Source: Photobacterium galatheae (GTDB lineage Bacteria; Pseudomonadota; Gammaproteobacteria; Enterobacterales; Vibrionaceae). From it: 64,000 bases of DNA. Below are positions 17,294-27,114 of this stretch, in pieces. Positions within the stretch are counted from its first letter, which is position 1. Each line of letters starts with the position of its first letter. A program made the position numbers and the translations under genes. Under the pieces are notes generated by a model, which worked only from the letters and a program-made list of their open reading frames with translations, searched no databases and was not told where the DNA came from. The DNA lies in NCBI RefSeq assembly GCF_000695255.1, contig NZ_JMIB01000043.1, positions 1 through 64,000 of the forward strand, written 5' to 3'.

Positions 17294-20200
17294 TTACTTG
17301 TAGCCAATAGTAACCAATTGTGTTTTTTCACTGGCTCCGAATTTCAATACATTAGAATAGGGTAAAGAAGCTTTTAAATCGATCAAATCATCCCCAAAAG
17401 CACTTTCAACTTTTTTAACTGCTGCTTTCATCCCTTGTGCATTAATACCGGGTGCATCAAATGATGCTGGCAATGCCTGCATATCAAAGCAATGTGGCGT
17501 TACATGACTTTGAGGCTGTTTTCTACTTTCTAGAGCATCAGGATACCACACCAATAGCAATAAAGAATCCAGTTGATTTCCGTAAGGCCGAGGCAACCAG
17601 AAGCGATAGAGATGATTCATTAATCCTGTTTCAGGCCAGGTATTGATATAGTTAACATTATCGTTTGGTTTAGTCGGCAAACGGGGTTCCATACCCACTT
17701 TCACTGGTGAAAATGGCCTTTTATTCTTAATCCATTCAGGGAAAAAAGCATCTTCTTTCCCCACCTGCACATAGCTGCTCTTTGAATTGTTCTTGCTGTA
17801 CCACAACGCTTCAATACGCACCACTTTTTCTTGCAGTTCTTGAGGAAAATCAACCATTATCCAGTACCCATTGACTCCATACAGAGAGTCACTCATCTGA
17901 TGGTTATATGGAACAGGAAGATCTTTATAGCGGTTCGCTAGAGTCGGTTGATAATAGACTGTCGGTTTATTTTTCAGTCGTGCCAACGCATCAAATGCTT
18001 TACGATAACCATTAAGACTGTACTCCCTGACAATGTTTTCATCACCAAACTCAGATAAATTCACCCAAGGCGTTTTAACTAACCAATTGGTGACGTCATC
18101 TTCCCGAATATAGTTCAAGTAAGCAGTACAAAAAGCATAAACCACACCAGCAACCAAAGCTGGCCCCGTTAACAACCACAACGGTATAGCAGCCCCAGCC
18201 ATAGCTGCAATTTCTAATGCCCCTGTAAGTGCGAATGTGGCCGTTGACGTAGCCTTAAGCGCGTGAATAACCCGCGTAAATCCCTTAGCTTTCATAAAGT
18301 CATACACGATTATTTGATATGTCTCATATCCTGCTGCATATACCAATGCTAAATTTGCACCTAAACCAACCATAATGGCTCGACGAAGTATGATCTGATT
18401 TTCGATTTCTAGAGCATCCATCCCTTTTATTGTACTAAATAAATTTCTGGACTTGAGTGATTTATAAATATTCTCTTCATAATGACTAGATTTTAAAGCA
18501 TCCAACATCCCTCGAGCTTCAGCTAAGTAAGCAGACTTATTGATGCTCAAAACCGAATCAATCGCATAACCCACGCGATACTTAATGGTATATTCGTCTT
18601 TATCATCCTTTTTATGTTTTTTAGATATATTTTGAGTATCCTCAATCAATGCCAAGAAGTTTAAGCTTGTAATCGTAAGGTGGAGTCCTCGCGAACCAAA
18701 ACTCTCCACTGCATCATAAAACTTTTCGGCTTGGTTAATGATGAAAGCTTTAAATATTCTTCTAACTTTTTTATTTTCAAAATCAAAAATATCAAATATT
18801 TTCTTTCTAATTTTCAGTATCTTGTCTCTTTGTGCCTCAATATCTTCCAGCGTTGCATTTCCAGCCCCTTCCACCTCCATATAGATCAACCAGTGAATTG
18901 CTCTTTTCTCCTGGTCACGCAACTTAACCAGTTCATCCTTCATTCCTTTCGATAAGTAAATCTCACCGTTTACTATTTGATTCGATATTAATGAAGATAT
19001 CCACCTTGTTCCCCATTTCATTTCGGGGGCCGTTTCTATCACATTTACAGAAAGTCTCAGCTGTTCACTTAATGAATGTTGAATAAGGCGGTTCACAGAA
19101 AAAATAACCTGCTGTGAAAGAAGGTTTTCAGCACCTTTTATAAACGATTTTTTTATATTTCGATAACGACTAAGAATATTAGTCTCATACCAATTCCAAT
19201 TTTCAAGGGATTCTTCTTTGAAAGCGCCAAAAAAGCTCACAACACCGACAGTCAAAGCAGACTGGTCTGCGCGCGAACCTTGAAGATGCCACTGATGCGA
19301 CTCTTCAATGAGCTGACTCAATTGTCCATGCTCAAAACCCATTTCAGCAAGATGATTGAACGCATCATTCGGTCCGTGTTCAATAAGATACCTTATATAC
19401 TTTTCAAATTTATTTTTTAACGTCTGACTTCCTTGATAAATCAAACTTCCGATGATGTTTATCAATGGCTCGCCAGGATTAAACTGATTTTTATGCTGTA
19501 TCAGATCATTCCCTTTAAGAGTATGCTCAAGACCAAATTGAAAGTTTGTGACAAAAGAGACGAATTCATCGGATTGTTCTTCACACTCCAAATCAAAAGA
19601 TAAATGTTCAGGTGAGACTCCCAACATATTGAGCGTCACAAAAGAACATTTAGAAATATACTGAACCCAATTATTGTAGGCGATCTTTGACTCAGTTTGT
19701 TTCACAATGACTTCATTTACATCATTTAATAAAACTCGGCTTTGCCACTTTGTCAGTTCTTTCGATTTTTTATAGTATTCTTTCTGACGTTCCCTCATCG
19801 GATTTTTCGTTTGTATCCCTAAGACATTCGTTTTTTCTTCAAGAATATCAAAATAATTCAAGCTACCATCATAGTCGTACATGTTTTTCACATCGGATTC
19901 GAAATCTTTAAGTCCCTTTTCATCCAGACTGTTCATCGCATGCAAATAAACCAGACCATCGTTGACAGCCTTCGTCAATTTCGCCTGCAACAACTCATCA
20001 CCTTCCACTTCTTTCGCCAGTGGATCATCCGGTAAAGGTTTCAGGTTACAAAAATCCCCGACTGCTTTTGCCAGGTTCAGTTCTGGTAGGTTTTTCTCTT
20101 GCCACTGAGACCGAAGATCATTGGCCAGAATGGTGAGTTTCAGGCTGTCTTCCGCCAGTGCAATGCCATCTTCGATAATCAGGATATCGGCATGCAGGGG

Positions 20201-23200
20201 TTTTTCCGGATCAATCGTATCCAGATAGGGTTGGTTCGACTGAACCGGTGTGAAATGCTCTTTTTCTGCCTTGGCATCTTTTTCTGCCTTAGCATCCTTA
20301 TCGTTGCTGCCGGGTTTAACATCGGTGTCCGCTTGATTCGTCGGCGTGGTGGTATCGGCAAAGCGGTGATCCTGAATGGCAGGGCCGGCATCAATGTCGG
20401 CAACCAGTTGAGGCAAGTCATTGAAGACTTCTTCTTCACCTTTTGTGCTGACCAGCCTTTGGTTGAAATCGTAAACGGCCCCGGCATTTTTCGTCAGCGC
20501 CTGACGGAATTCCGGATCGCCCGTAAACTGGCTGCGCTGTTTTTCTGTCCATTCCCGTTCAGAAAAGACGATGTAGGCCCGGCCATTCAGACTGTGGCAT
20601 GGCAGATAAGGGGTTTTCTCATCGTTGCGCTCAAACAAACCCTCGGTATAGCGAAACTCATGCAATTCATCGGCGTGCGGGTAACGTGCCGCCAGATTCG
20701 TATTCGCTGCGACATAGTAGACATACACATAACCTTCACGCAGTTGGCGAATGGTCAGCGAATGCGCCGTTTCGCTCGCAAGCGGATGGGCATGAACCTT
20801 GTATTTTTCACTTAAGGCTGCCTGAATCGGGTGTTTGCCCTGCTTCTGCGCCAGAACCAGACTTTGATTATAAGGCGCTTCAACCTCATCCAGCGCATAA
20901 CGGCCCAGACAGAGCTTGATGGTCTGAATATCTGCTGCGGTCGTTAAAGATGCCACGCGCACCACGGTGGCCTGAGGCGCCAGCAGGTTTTCCTGAGTCA
21001 TTGGCGCGAAGTCCCCGCCAAGTTTCGGCTGTGCATAGTGGTACAGCATATTCTCGGCGAGGTTATAATCTTCAATCAGCACGGCCGGGAAGGTATTCCG
21101 CTGCACCCCTTCTGCCTGGTTCTGTGGCGGATCGATCTTCAGCGTTTGACCGACACGAAGACTGAACAGCGGATCAGAAATATCCAGCCCGTTGAATTCA
21201 GCCAGTTGTTTCGGCGACAGATCATAAAGCGCAGCGATACTGCTCAAGCTCTCATGGCCCAATGCATCATTAATCGCTTTCACCTCGTGGGTTCTCGGCT
21301 CTGGGTTATCCACTGGCGTTTTATTCACAATCACCACATCCCCGGCCATCACCCGTTCGGTCTCGCTCATCTCCTTGAGATAGGGGTTGTAGTCCAGCAG
21401 CGTTGCTTTGGAGATACCGGCGCTCGCCGCCACTTCATCCAGGGTGGCATCTTTTTTCACCGGAAAATAATCAATGCTCAATACCGGGCTTGCTTCGGCG
21501 GCGTCTGGTACTTCCACCGGTAATATCAAGGTTTCACCGGGGAAAATATGGTCTTTACGATCACCAACCTGATAATCCGGATTCGCTTCAAGCAGCTCGC
21601 TCAGTTCGATTTCATGAGCTTTGGCAATCGCAGTCAGGGTATCCCCTTTCTGGATGGTATACAGCTGCCCCTGCCCCTGATGCTGAACCACATCCACCAG
21701 ATTCTGCTGCGCAGTTTTGCGCATGGCATCCAGATCGAGCAGGGTGGCATGTTTATCCAGCCACGCCCCATCCATCCGATCAAATTCCTGCTGGGTCAGC
21801 TTGTGCGGGGAATACAATAGATGCTGCCGTTTCGCAGGTTGATCCTGCATCCGCCACGGCAGGATCAGCGTGCTGAGTTCATGGTCGTCCAGCAATTCAT
21901 CGGATAACTGGCCCGCGACCGACTTCGTAACCTGATACTGCCAGTTCTCATCATCTTCTGTGATTTTATACTCATGGAGCAGAGCATCGGCCATGAAATG
22001 GTAATAGTAACCTGAAGTCGGCAGAGCTAACCGGTGTCCGATTTCGACAGCCAACTGTACCGGCATAAACGCATCGTGCGCTTTCAGAGTGTTGACCGGG
22101 TCTGGCATCACCGAATCAATGGAGGTTTTCAGCACACCTGCACCACTTTTCACATGCAGTGACTTCGCTTCATGCACCCGCAGCTTTGAGACATACACCA
22201 CTGCATCTTTGTTTTCGATGCGCTGCAATGCTTCCGTTTCTGCTTCCGCCGCGGTGGGCGCAACGGTGATGGCTTCATCTAATTTCAGCGCTTTGAATGT
22301 GTCTTCCGAGCAGGTCAGTTCAACCGCGTACTCAAACTTCGGGACATCATTGAGTGGCTCTTTCAGATATACGACAGCTGTTTTGGAATCCTTTAAACTC
22401 CCCATCATCAATCCCATGAAATCAAGCCAGGGCTTTTCTTCTGATGCCTGACCTGCAGGTAATTGAACTGTATCAATCGCAGCAATATGTTTCTGAATGC
22501 CAAACCCCTGTTTTTCTGAATACACAGAAAATTCATCCAGTGACGTCGCAACTTGTGCAAGGCTGTCGGGTCTTTGTTCCAGCTCGTCCAGTTGCTGTAC
22601 GGTCAGTTGCTGAGGGGAGAAATAAACTTGGATACCGTTAGATTTTTGCTGCGGTTCCCCCTGAACTTTATAAGGAACCCAAACCAGAGGAGACGAAAAA
22701 CACTGTGATACACGGCGCTCTTCTGCCTCATATTTTGCACGGGCCCGGTAATACTCAACATCAATCTCGTTATATAAGCCACCGGATGTAATCTCCAGCT
22801 CGCGCCAGGCCTTTCCTTTCCAGAAAAGATACAAAAAGCCACCCTTCAGGTCTGCTACTTTTGCCTTGTCCTGGCTTTCATCCAGATAAACCATGGCACG
22901 GAAAGGGACGAATACATTTTCCCATTCCGCTTTAGTGGTCCCTTTTTCCACGGGCTGCACATCGCGCGCCACCAGCAGATTCAACGGTGGAAATCCGCCT
23001 TGCTGTGACAGAGACATCGATACGTTTCGGGGTTCCGTTTGCAAAGAACTGAACACCACTAAACTGCGATGCTTCGCCAGAAAATCAATATCGTGTCTTT
23101 TCTCCTTGTCGCACTGCTCAGCGGTTTTTGACAGCTTCAGTTTTGTGTGAGTCGAAGAGAACTGTCCGGCAACTTCAACCACAATTTGATGCTCAGGAAT

Positions 23201-23341
23201 GATTTCTCGCTTTGATTCAACGGGTGGTAGCTGTGAGGCATAACATTCCATATCAACCAACGGCTCATAGCCCGCTTTTGGATAGCACTCTTCAGGGAGG
23301 TTATCATTCCATTGATTTTGATCTTTTTTATCTGACGACAT
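17294..23341 (-). CDS. giant type VI secretion effector candidate with LysM and MIX motifs
   Basis: A 2015-residue protein without a signal peptide. A LysM-like stretch spans about residues 555-780: one clear copy with YTIQKGDTLTAIAKAHEI, then two weaker ones. A MIX-type marker follows near residues 862-930: LREGYVYVYY fits hRxGhhYhhh and VFSEREWT fits the C-terminal MIX motif. Two looser relatives of this pair occur earlier (LKGGFLYLFW with VYFSPQQLT; SGYYYHFM with LLYSPHKLT). A Lys/Ala/Glu linker with a repeated KDAKAE unit lies near 1020. The back half is AT-rich and has hydrophobic stretches near 1660 and 1700-1740, suggesting a VasX-like membrane-active toxin. Secretion and toxicity are inferred; no Hcp, VgrG or PAAR gene is in the window. 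Confidence 0.85.
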   Translation of the reverse strand: MSSDKKDQNQWNDNLPEECYPKAGYEPLVDMECYASQLPPVESKREIIPEHQIVVEVAGQFSSTHTKLKLSKTAEQCDKEKRHDIDFLAKHRSLVVFSSLQTEPRNVSMSLSQQGGFPPLNLLVARDVQPVEKGTTKAEWENVFVPFRAMVYLDESQDKAKVADLKGGFLYLFWKGKAWRELEITSGGLYNEIDVEYYRARAKYEAEERRVSQCFSSPLVWVPYKVQGEPQQKSNGIQVYFSPQQLTVQQLDELEQRPDSLAQVATSLDEFSVYSEKQGFGIQKHIAAIDTVQLPAGQASEEKPWLDFMGLMMGSLKDSKTAVVYLKEPLNDVPKFEYAVELTCSEDTFKALKLDEAITVAPTAAEAETEALQRIENKDAVVYVSKLRVHEAKSLHVKSGAGVLKTSIDSVMPDPVNTLKAHDAFMPVQLAVEIGHRLALPTSGYYYHFMADALLHEYKITEDDENWQYQVTKSVAGQLSDELLDDHELSTLILPWRMQDQPAKRQHLLYSPHKLTQQEFDRMDGAWLDKHATLLDLDAMRKTAQQNLVDVVQHQGQGQLYTIQKGDTLTAIAKAHEIELSELLEANPDYQVGDRKDHIFPGETLILPVEVPDAAEASPVLSIDYFPVKKDATLDEVAASAGISKATLLDYNPYLKEMSETERVMAGDVVIVNKTPVDNPEPRTHEVKAINDALGHESLSSIAALYDLSPKQLAEFNGLDISDPLFSLRVGQTLKIDPPQNQAEGVQRNTFPAVLIEDYNLAENMLYHYAQPKLGGDFAPMTQENLLAPQATVVRVASLTTAADIQTIKLCLGRYALDEVEAPYNQSLVLAQKQGKHPIQAALSEKYKVHAHPLASETAHSLTIRQLREGYVYVYYVAANTNLAARYPHADELHEFRYTEGLFERNDEKTPYLPCHSLNGRAYIVFSEREWTEKQRSQFTGDPEFRQALTKNAGAVYDFNQRLVSTKGEEEVFNDLPQLVADIDAGPAIQDHRFADTTTPTNQADTDVKPGSNDKDAKAEKDAKAEKEHFTPVQSNQPYLDTIDPEKPLHADILIIEDGIALAEDSLKLTILANDLRSQWQEKNLPELNLAKAVGDFCNLKPLPDDPLAKEVEGDELLQAKLTKAVNDGLVYLHAMNSLDEKGLKDFESDVKNMYDYDGSLNYFDILEEKTNVLGIQTKNPMRERQKEYYKKSKELTKWQSRVLLNDVNEVIVKQTESKIAYNNWVQYISKCSFVTLNMLGVSPEHLSFDLECEEQSDEFVSFVTNFQFGLEHTLKGNDLIQHKNQFNPGEPLINIIGSLIYQGSQTLKNKFEKYIRYLIEHGPNDAFNHLAEMGFEHGQLSQLIEESHQWHLQGSRADQSALTVGVVSFFGAFKEESLENWNWYETNILSRYRNIKKSFIKGAENLLSQQVIFSVNRLIQHSLSEQLRLSVNVIETAPEMKWGTRWISSLISNQIVNGEIYLSKGMKDELVKLRDQEKRAIHWLIYMEVEGAGNATLEDIEAQRDKILKIRKKIFDIFDFENKKVRRIFKAFIINQAEKFYDAVESFGSRGLHLTITSLNFLALIEDTQNISKKHKKDDKDEYTIKYRVGYAIDSVLSINKSAYLAEARGMLDALKSSHYEENIYKSLKSRNLFSTIKGMDALEIENQIILRRAIMVGLGANLALVYAAGYETYQIIVYDFMKAKGFTRVIHALKATSTATFALTGALEIAAMAGAAIPLWLLTGPALVAGVVYAFCTAYLNYIREDDVTNWLVKTPWVNLSEFGDENIVREYSLNGYRKAFDALARLKNKPTVYYQPTLANRYKDLPVPYNHQMSDSLYGVNGYWIMVDFPQELQEKVVRIEALWYSKNNSKSSYVQVGKEDAFFPEWIKNKRPFSPVKVGMEPRLPTKPNDNVNYINTWPETGLMNHLYRFWLPRPYGNQLDSLLLLVWYPDALESRKQPQSHVTPHCFDMQALPASFDAPGINAQGMKAAVKKVESAFGDDLIDLKASLPYSNVLKFGASEKTQLVTIGYK

Positions 23342-23745
23342 GTGAAATCTACTATGTTGTTATTTGGTGAGATTATTCTTATTTTTTGGCAGTTCTTTTG
23401 CGTGAAGGAGAAAAGGACAAGCCAGTACAGATGCCTGCCTGATCATCAGGAAGCAGCATGATTATTTTTCGAAAAAACAGGTTGTCAGAATATCAAAACA
23501 ATTTCTTGCGCAATAAGATTGATAACAAAGCGACATTGAGGATAGGAACAGAGATCAAAAATCTAAAATTCTGTTTCAGCGTCATTTAATATTTTCAGGG
23601 TTCATCCCTAAAAAGCGTCTGCTTATTCTCAGGACAAACAATTACCACCATCGGCGGTGGTTCAGGGGTGACAAATAAAAAAGCAGCCCCGACTGGGACT
23701 GCCTTTGATCGATATTTGCAAAGTACACTTTTTGGGCTGGTTTTG
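23342..23745. other. intergenic region upstream of the effector gene
   Basis: AT-rich in the part next to the effector start, where its promoter should lie. It also contains a hairpin at 23644-23661 (ACCACC with GGTGGT) and the tctA terminator at 23677-23705. No gene is supported. Confidence 0.6.
23677..23705 (-). terminator. Rho-independent terminator of the tct operon
   Basis: On the minus strand GCAGTCCC pairs with GGGGCTGC around AGTC (plus coordinates 23683-23702), followed by a run of six T. It lies 41 bases after the tctA stop. Confidence 0.85.
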
Positions 23746-25287
23746 TTACACCTGTTGTGCCTGTCCTTTCTCAGCAGCTTTGGCAGCAAGCTTGCGCTTG
23801 TCACGCCAGTTACTGAATAAAGGCATCAGCAATGCAAGGACCGCCAGAATCATGATGGTTAATGTCAATGGACGCTCCCAGAGGAAGGCAAAAGAACCAT
23901 CAGAAAGTGTCAGTGAGCGACTGAGGTTTTTCTCCAGAATATCGCCCAGAATGAACCCCAGCAGCATGGGTGCCATTGGAAAGTTGAGCAATTTCAGGAA
24001 AGTCGCAATAACCGTGATCAACACCATCAGTTGAATATCGAAGGCGTTGAAGCTAACCAGATACACACCGGTGATCGAGAAGAACAGGATCAACGGGATC
24101 AGAATCGGACGCGGAATCACCAGCAACCGTGAGATATACGGGATCAGCGGCAGGTTCAGTATCAGCAGCACCAAGTTGCCAAAGTACATCGAGATGATGA
24201 CCGACCAGAATACATCCGGGTTATCGACAAACAGACGCGGGCCCGGCTGAATGCCGTAAGCAATCAATGCGCCCAGCATAATGGCAGTCGTCCCCGACCC
24301 CGGAATGCCCAGCGTCAGCAGTGGAACAAACGAACCGGTTGAAGCGGCGTTATTCGCGGACTCCGGTGCCGCCAGACCACGCAGGGCACCTTTACCGAAC
24401 TTCTCTTTTTCAGCTTTCGGGGCCAGATTTCGCTCCATACCGTAACTCAGGAAAGACGCAATCGTCGCCCCTGCGCCCGGCAAAACACCCACCAGAAAAC
24501 CGAATACGGAAGAACGTGCCACTGTTGGGGCCACATGCTTCACTTCTTCTTTGCTCAGCTTCATGCTGCCCAGATTATTCATATCCATCTGGGCGTCTTC
24601 CTGCTTGTGCTCACCACGCAGCACGGTCATCACAACTTCAGTCAGTGCGAAAGTTGCCATCGCCAGCAGCAGGAAGCTGATGCCATCAATGAGATCCACA
24701 TTATCAAAGGTAAAACGTGGCACGCCGGTCATCACGTCATTTCCGACCGTAGAAATCATCAGGCCGAAAACTGTCATCATCAAAGCTTTCAGCACTTGTC
24801 CCTTGCCAGAAAAAGCCGCAACTGCCGTCAAACCCAGAATCATCAGGGCAAAGTAGTCGCTCGACTGGAAGCTCAGCGACACTTTTGCCAGTGCCGGGGC
24901 CGCAAACAGCAGGATAATGGCGCCAACGGTACCCCCGGTGAAAGACGAATAGGCCGCCAGTGCCAGCGCTTTCCCGGCCTGATTTTTCTGGGCCAGTGGG
25001 AAACCATCAAATGCCGTCACGACTGTACTTGAACAGCCCGGTGCATTAATAAGAATGGAAGATGTCGAACCGCCAAATACCGCGCCATAATAGACACCCG
25101 CCATGAGAATGATGCCGGAAGAAGGGTCCAGACCATAAGTAATCGGGATCATCAGGGCAATCGCAGAAATCGGCCCCAACCCCGGCAGCATGCCGATAAA
25201 GGTGCCCGCAAAGCAACCCACAACCACCATCATCAGATTGAACGGCATAACCGCCGTGCTCAATCCTGATAAGATTCCATCAAACAT
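23746..25287 (-). CDS. tctA: tripartite tricarboxylate transporter large permease TctA
   Basis: A 513-residue integral membrane protein, the usual size for TctA. Family patterns include GMLPGLGPISAIALMIP near the start, YYGAVFGGSTSSILINAPG, and the second-half repeat GVLPGAGATIASFLSYGMERN with TLGIPGSGTTAIMLGAL. The start at 25287 follows GGGAGG. It is last in tctCBA and is the membrane channel for citrate-like acids captured by TctC. The real ligand is not fixed by sequence, since the family also carries many other carboxylates. Confidence 0.92.
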   Translation of the reverse strand: MFDGILSGLSTAVMPFNLMMVVVGCFAGTFIGMLPGLGPISAIALMIPITYGLDPSSGIILMAGVYYGAVFGGSTSSILINAPGCSSTVVTAFDGFPLAQKNQAGKALALAAYSSFTGGTVGAIILLFAAPALAKVSLSFQSSDYFALMILGLTAVAAFSGKGQVLKALMMTVFGLMISTVGNDVMTGVPRFTFDNVDLIDGISFLLLAMATFALTEVVMTVLRGEHKQEDAQMDMNNLGSMKLSKEEVKHVAPTVARSSVFGFLVGVLPGAGATIASFLSYGMERNLAPKAEKEKFGKGALRGLAAPESANNAASTGSFVPLLTLGIPGSGTTAIMLGALIAYGIQPGPRLFVDNPDVFWSVIISMYFGNLVLLILNLPLIPYISRLLVIPRPILIPLILFFSITGVYLVSFNAFDIQLMVLITVIATFLKLLNFPMAPMLLGFILGDILEKNLSRSLTLSDGSFAFLWERPLTLTIMILAVLALLMPLFSNWRDKRKLAAKAAEKGQAQQV

Positions 25288-25291
25288 CGGG

Positions 25292-25765
25292 TTATCCTCC
25301 CAGCAGACCAGTGATGAGACGACCAGGCGCCAGATAAATGTCGAGGAGCTGGGTCAGCAAAAACCAGAAACCGGCAGCAAAGGGGACAGACGCCAGCAAT
25401 AGCATCTTCGGACGACGCTCGCCCAGCAGCCAGTAACCGCCCACCAGAAACACAACGGTCGACAGCAGAAAACCAATCCATTCCAGTGCTGCGGCAAAGA
25501 TCAGCATCAGTACCAGTAATTTGGCCATCAAGACAAAATCCAGTCCGCTCAGGTCGAGTTTGTCGACCTCGCTGCGGCTGGCGGTCAGTAACTGACACAA
25601 TGAAAAAATAATGCCCATTCCGGCGAGTGCCAGCGGCAGAGATTTCGCGTGGAACGGCTGAAATTCATCTCCGGGGAACAAAACAATTTCACTGCCGTAG
25701 TATCCGTAGGCGATGGACAGGCATAAAAACACCAGCCCACCGATATGATCTTTCGTTATCGTCAT
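25292..25765 (-). CDS. tctB: tripartite tricarboxylate transporter small permease TctB
   Basis: A 157-residue protein with four hydrophobic segments, as expected for TctB. The start at 25765 (MTITKDHIGG) is chosen because GAGG lies six bases upstream; earlier in-frame starts at 25780 and 25771 overlap that site. Its stop is only four bases before the TctA start, so the two permease subunits are tightly coupled. Confidence 0.85.
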   Translation of the reverse strand: MTITKDHIGGLVFLCLSIAYGYYGSEIVLFPGDEFQPFHAKSLPLALAGMGIIFSLCQLLTASRSEVDKLDLSGLDFVLMAKLLVLMLIFAAALEWIGFLLSTVVFLVGGYWLLGERRPKMLLLASVPFAAGFWFLLTQLLDIYLAPGRLITGLLGG

Positions 25766-25822
25766 GGTCATCCTCACCACTATCAGACCCAGCCTTCATG
25801 ACCAAGGCCGCTTTGTTACTAC

Positions 25823-25847
25823 GCGCACCACCCGGCAGGCGGTGCGC
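25823..25847 (-). promoter_or_regulatory. intercistronic stem-loop between tctC and tctB
   Basis: GCGCACC (25823-25829) pairs with GGTGCGC (25841-25847), with an inner CC/GG pair. There is no T-run. A hairpin right after a binding-protein gene usually protects that mRNA and lowers expression of the downstream permease; that is inferred here. Confidence 0.55.
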
Positions 25848-25869
25848 AACAACGTCATTCAGACAGGGA

Positions 25870-26850
25870 TTATTTCAGGAAGCCCAGCTCACGCATCAGG
25901 TCACCGATTTCTTTTTCCTGCAGGGCCAGGAAGGAAACGAACTCTTTGCGTGGCTTGTAGATTTCTGTCCAGCCATAGCGGTCACGAACGGTTTTCCACT
26001 CTTCCGTGCCGTACATTTTGCCCAGCACTTCGGCAAACTCATCCGCTTTTTGCTCGCTGATCCCCGGTGCCGCGAAGAAACCACGCCAGTTCACGAAGGT
26101 CGCGTCATAACCCAGTTCTTTCAGGGTCGGGACATCCGGTGCAGACGGAGAACGCTTGTCGCCTGTCATCGCCAGAATACGGATTTCACCGGCATCAGCC
26201 AGACTCAAGGCTTCACTCAGACCGGTCGACAGCAGCGTCGTTTCACCAGACAGCAGGCCCGCCATGGCTTTACCGCCAGCATCATAAGCCAGATATTTCA
26301 GACGACGCGGTTCACCACCACCGGCTTTGAATGCCAGCGCAGCAACCAGATGGTCCATGCTGCCCCGGGCCGAGCCACCGGCAACCGTAATACTGCTTGG
26401 GTTTTTGTTGTAGTCGTTGACGATCTCAGTAAAGCTCTTGTACTTGGAATTTGCCGGGACAACAAAGGCAGCATAGTCACCAACGGTTGCAGCAACAGGG
26501 GTCAGATCGCGGAAAGATTGCGGGAACACTTTTGACAGCGAACGAATCACAATGGGGGTGGAGTTCACCATTAAAGTGTCGGTCGATTGTTGCGCTGTTT
26601 TGATCAGGTAAGCAATCGCTTTACCGCCGCCACCACCCGACATATTTTCATATGAAATGGTGTCGACCAGCTTGGCATGTGACAGGACTTCACCCGTTCC
26701 ACGAGCCGTGCTGTCCCAACCGCCACCGGCACCGCCCGGCACCAGAAAATGAATCGTATCGACTTTCGCCTGAGCGCTCATACTCAGTGCGGAAGCCATC
26801 ACGGCAGCGAGTACAGACACACGTTTGCGGGAGATAAACTGATTAAACAT
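25870..26850 (-). CDS. tctC: tripartite tricarboxylate transporter substrate-binding protein TctC
   Basis: A 326-residue periplasmic binding protein. The signal peptide covers about residues 1-28 (cleavage near AQAKVD), then comes the family opening HFLVPGGAGGGWDSTAR. The ending region has FVNWRGFFAAPGISEQ, typical of the TctC/Bug group. The start at 26850 follows GAGGAAAAGG. It heads the tctCBA operon and is divergent from the two-component system at 27115, which probably controls it. Confidence 0.92.
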   Translation of the reverse strand: MFNQFISRKRVSVLAAVMASALSMSAQAKVDTIHFLVPGGAGGGWDSTARGTGEVLSHAKLVDTISYENMSGGGGGKAIAYLIKTAQQSTDTLMVNSTPIVIRSLSKVFPQSFRDLTPVAATVGDYAAFVVPANSKYKSFTEIVNDYNKNPSSITVAGGSARGSMDHLVAALAFKAGGGEPRRLKYLAYDAGGKAMAGLLSGETTLLSTGLSEALSLADAGEIRILAMTGDKRSPSAPDVPTLKELGYDATFVNWRGFFAAPGISEQKADEFAEVLGKMYGTEEWKTVRDRYGWTEIYKPRKEFVSFLALQEKEIGDLMRELGFLK

Positions 26851-26945
26851 ACCTTTTCCTCGTTATTAGACTGGGTTCCATTGCCCTGGCCTGATTCGCC
26901 GTACCGGTCTGTCACCCCGGTTTGCCGGCTCAGGCTCTGATATTG

Positions 26946-26964
26946 CTTTCATCCAGAATGAAAG
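26946..26964. promoter_or_regulatory. inverted repeat in the tctC / sensor kinase divergent promoter region
   Basis: CTTTCAT (26946-26952) and ATGAAAG (26958-26964) form a perfect inverted repeat with a 5-base spacer, 95 bases upstream of tctC. It is a candidate binding site for the adjacent CitB/DctR-like response regulator. No direct evidence supports this. Confidence 0.4.
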
Positions 26965-27114
26965 TATGTCAGCCCCGGAAATATGAAAAGATTGTAAAAA
27001 TAATGTGAATATTGGGCTTAAAGTGTATTAAGTTCATATTGTTCACAGCAATTTCACCCCACTGACGGTACACTGTTTCGCTTGTGTTACTCCGGTGGAT
27101 GGAACTCACCTGTC

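Noticed and set aside
20099..22641. Several long plus-strand frames opposite the effector gene
   Set aside because: The minus-strand protein has clear LysM and MIX motifs throughout this stretch, so the opposite frames are shadows.
13965..23341. A complete type VI secretion cluster
   Set aside because: No Hcp, VgrG, PAAR, sheath or ClpV gene is present; only an effector/immunity module is supported.
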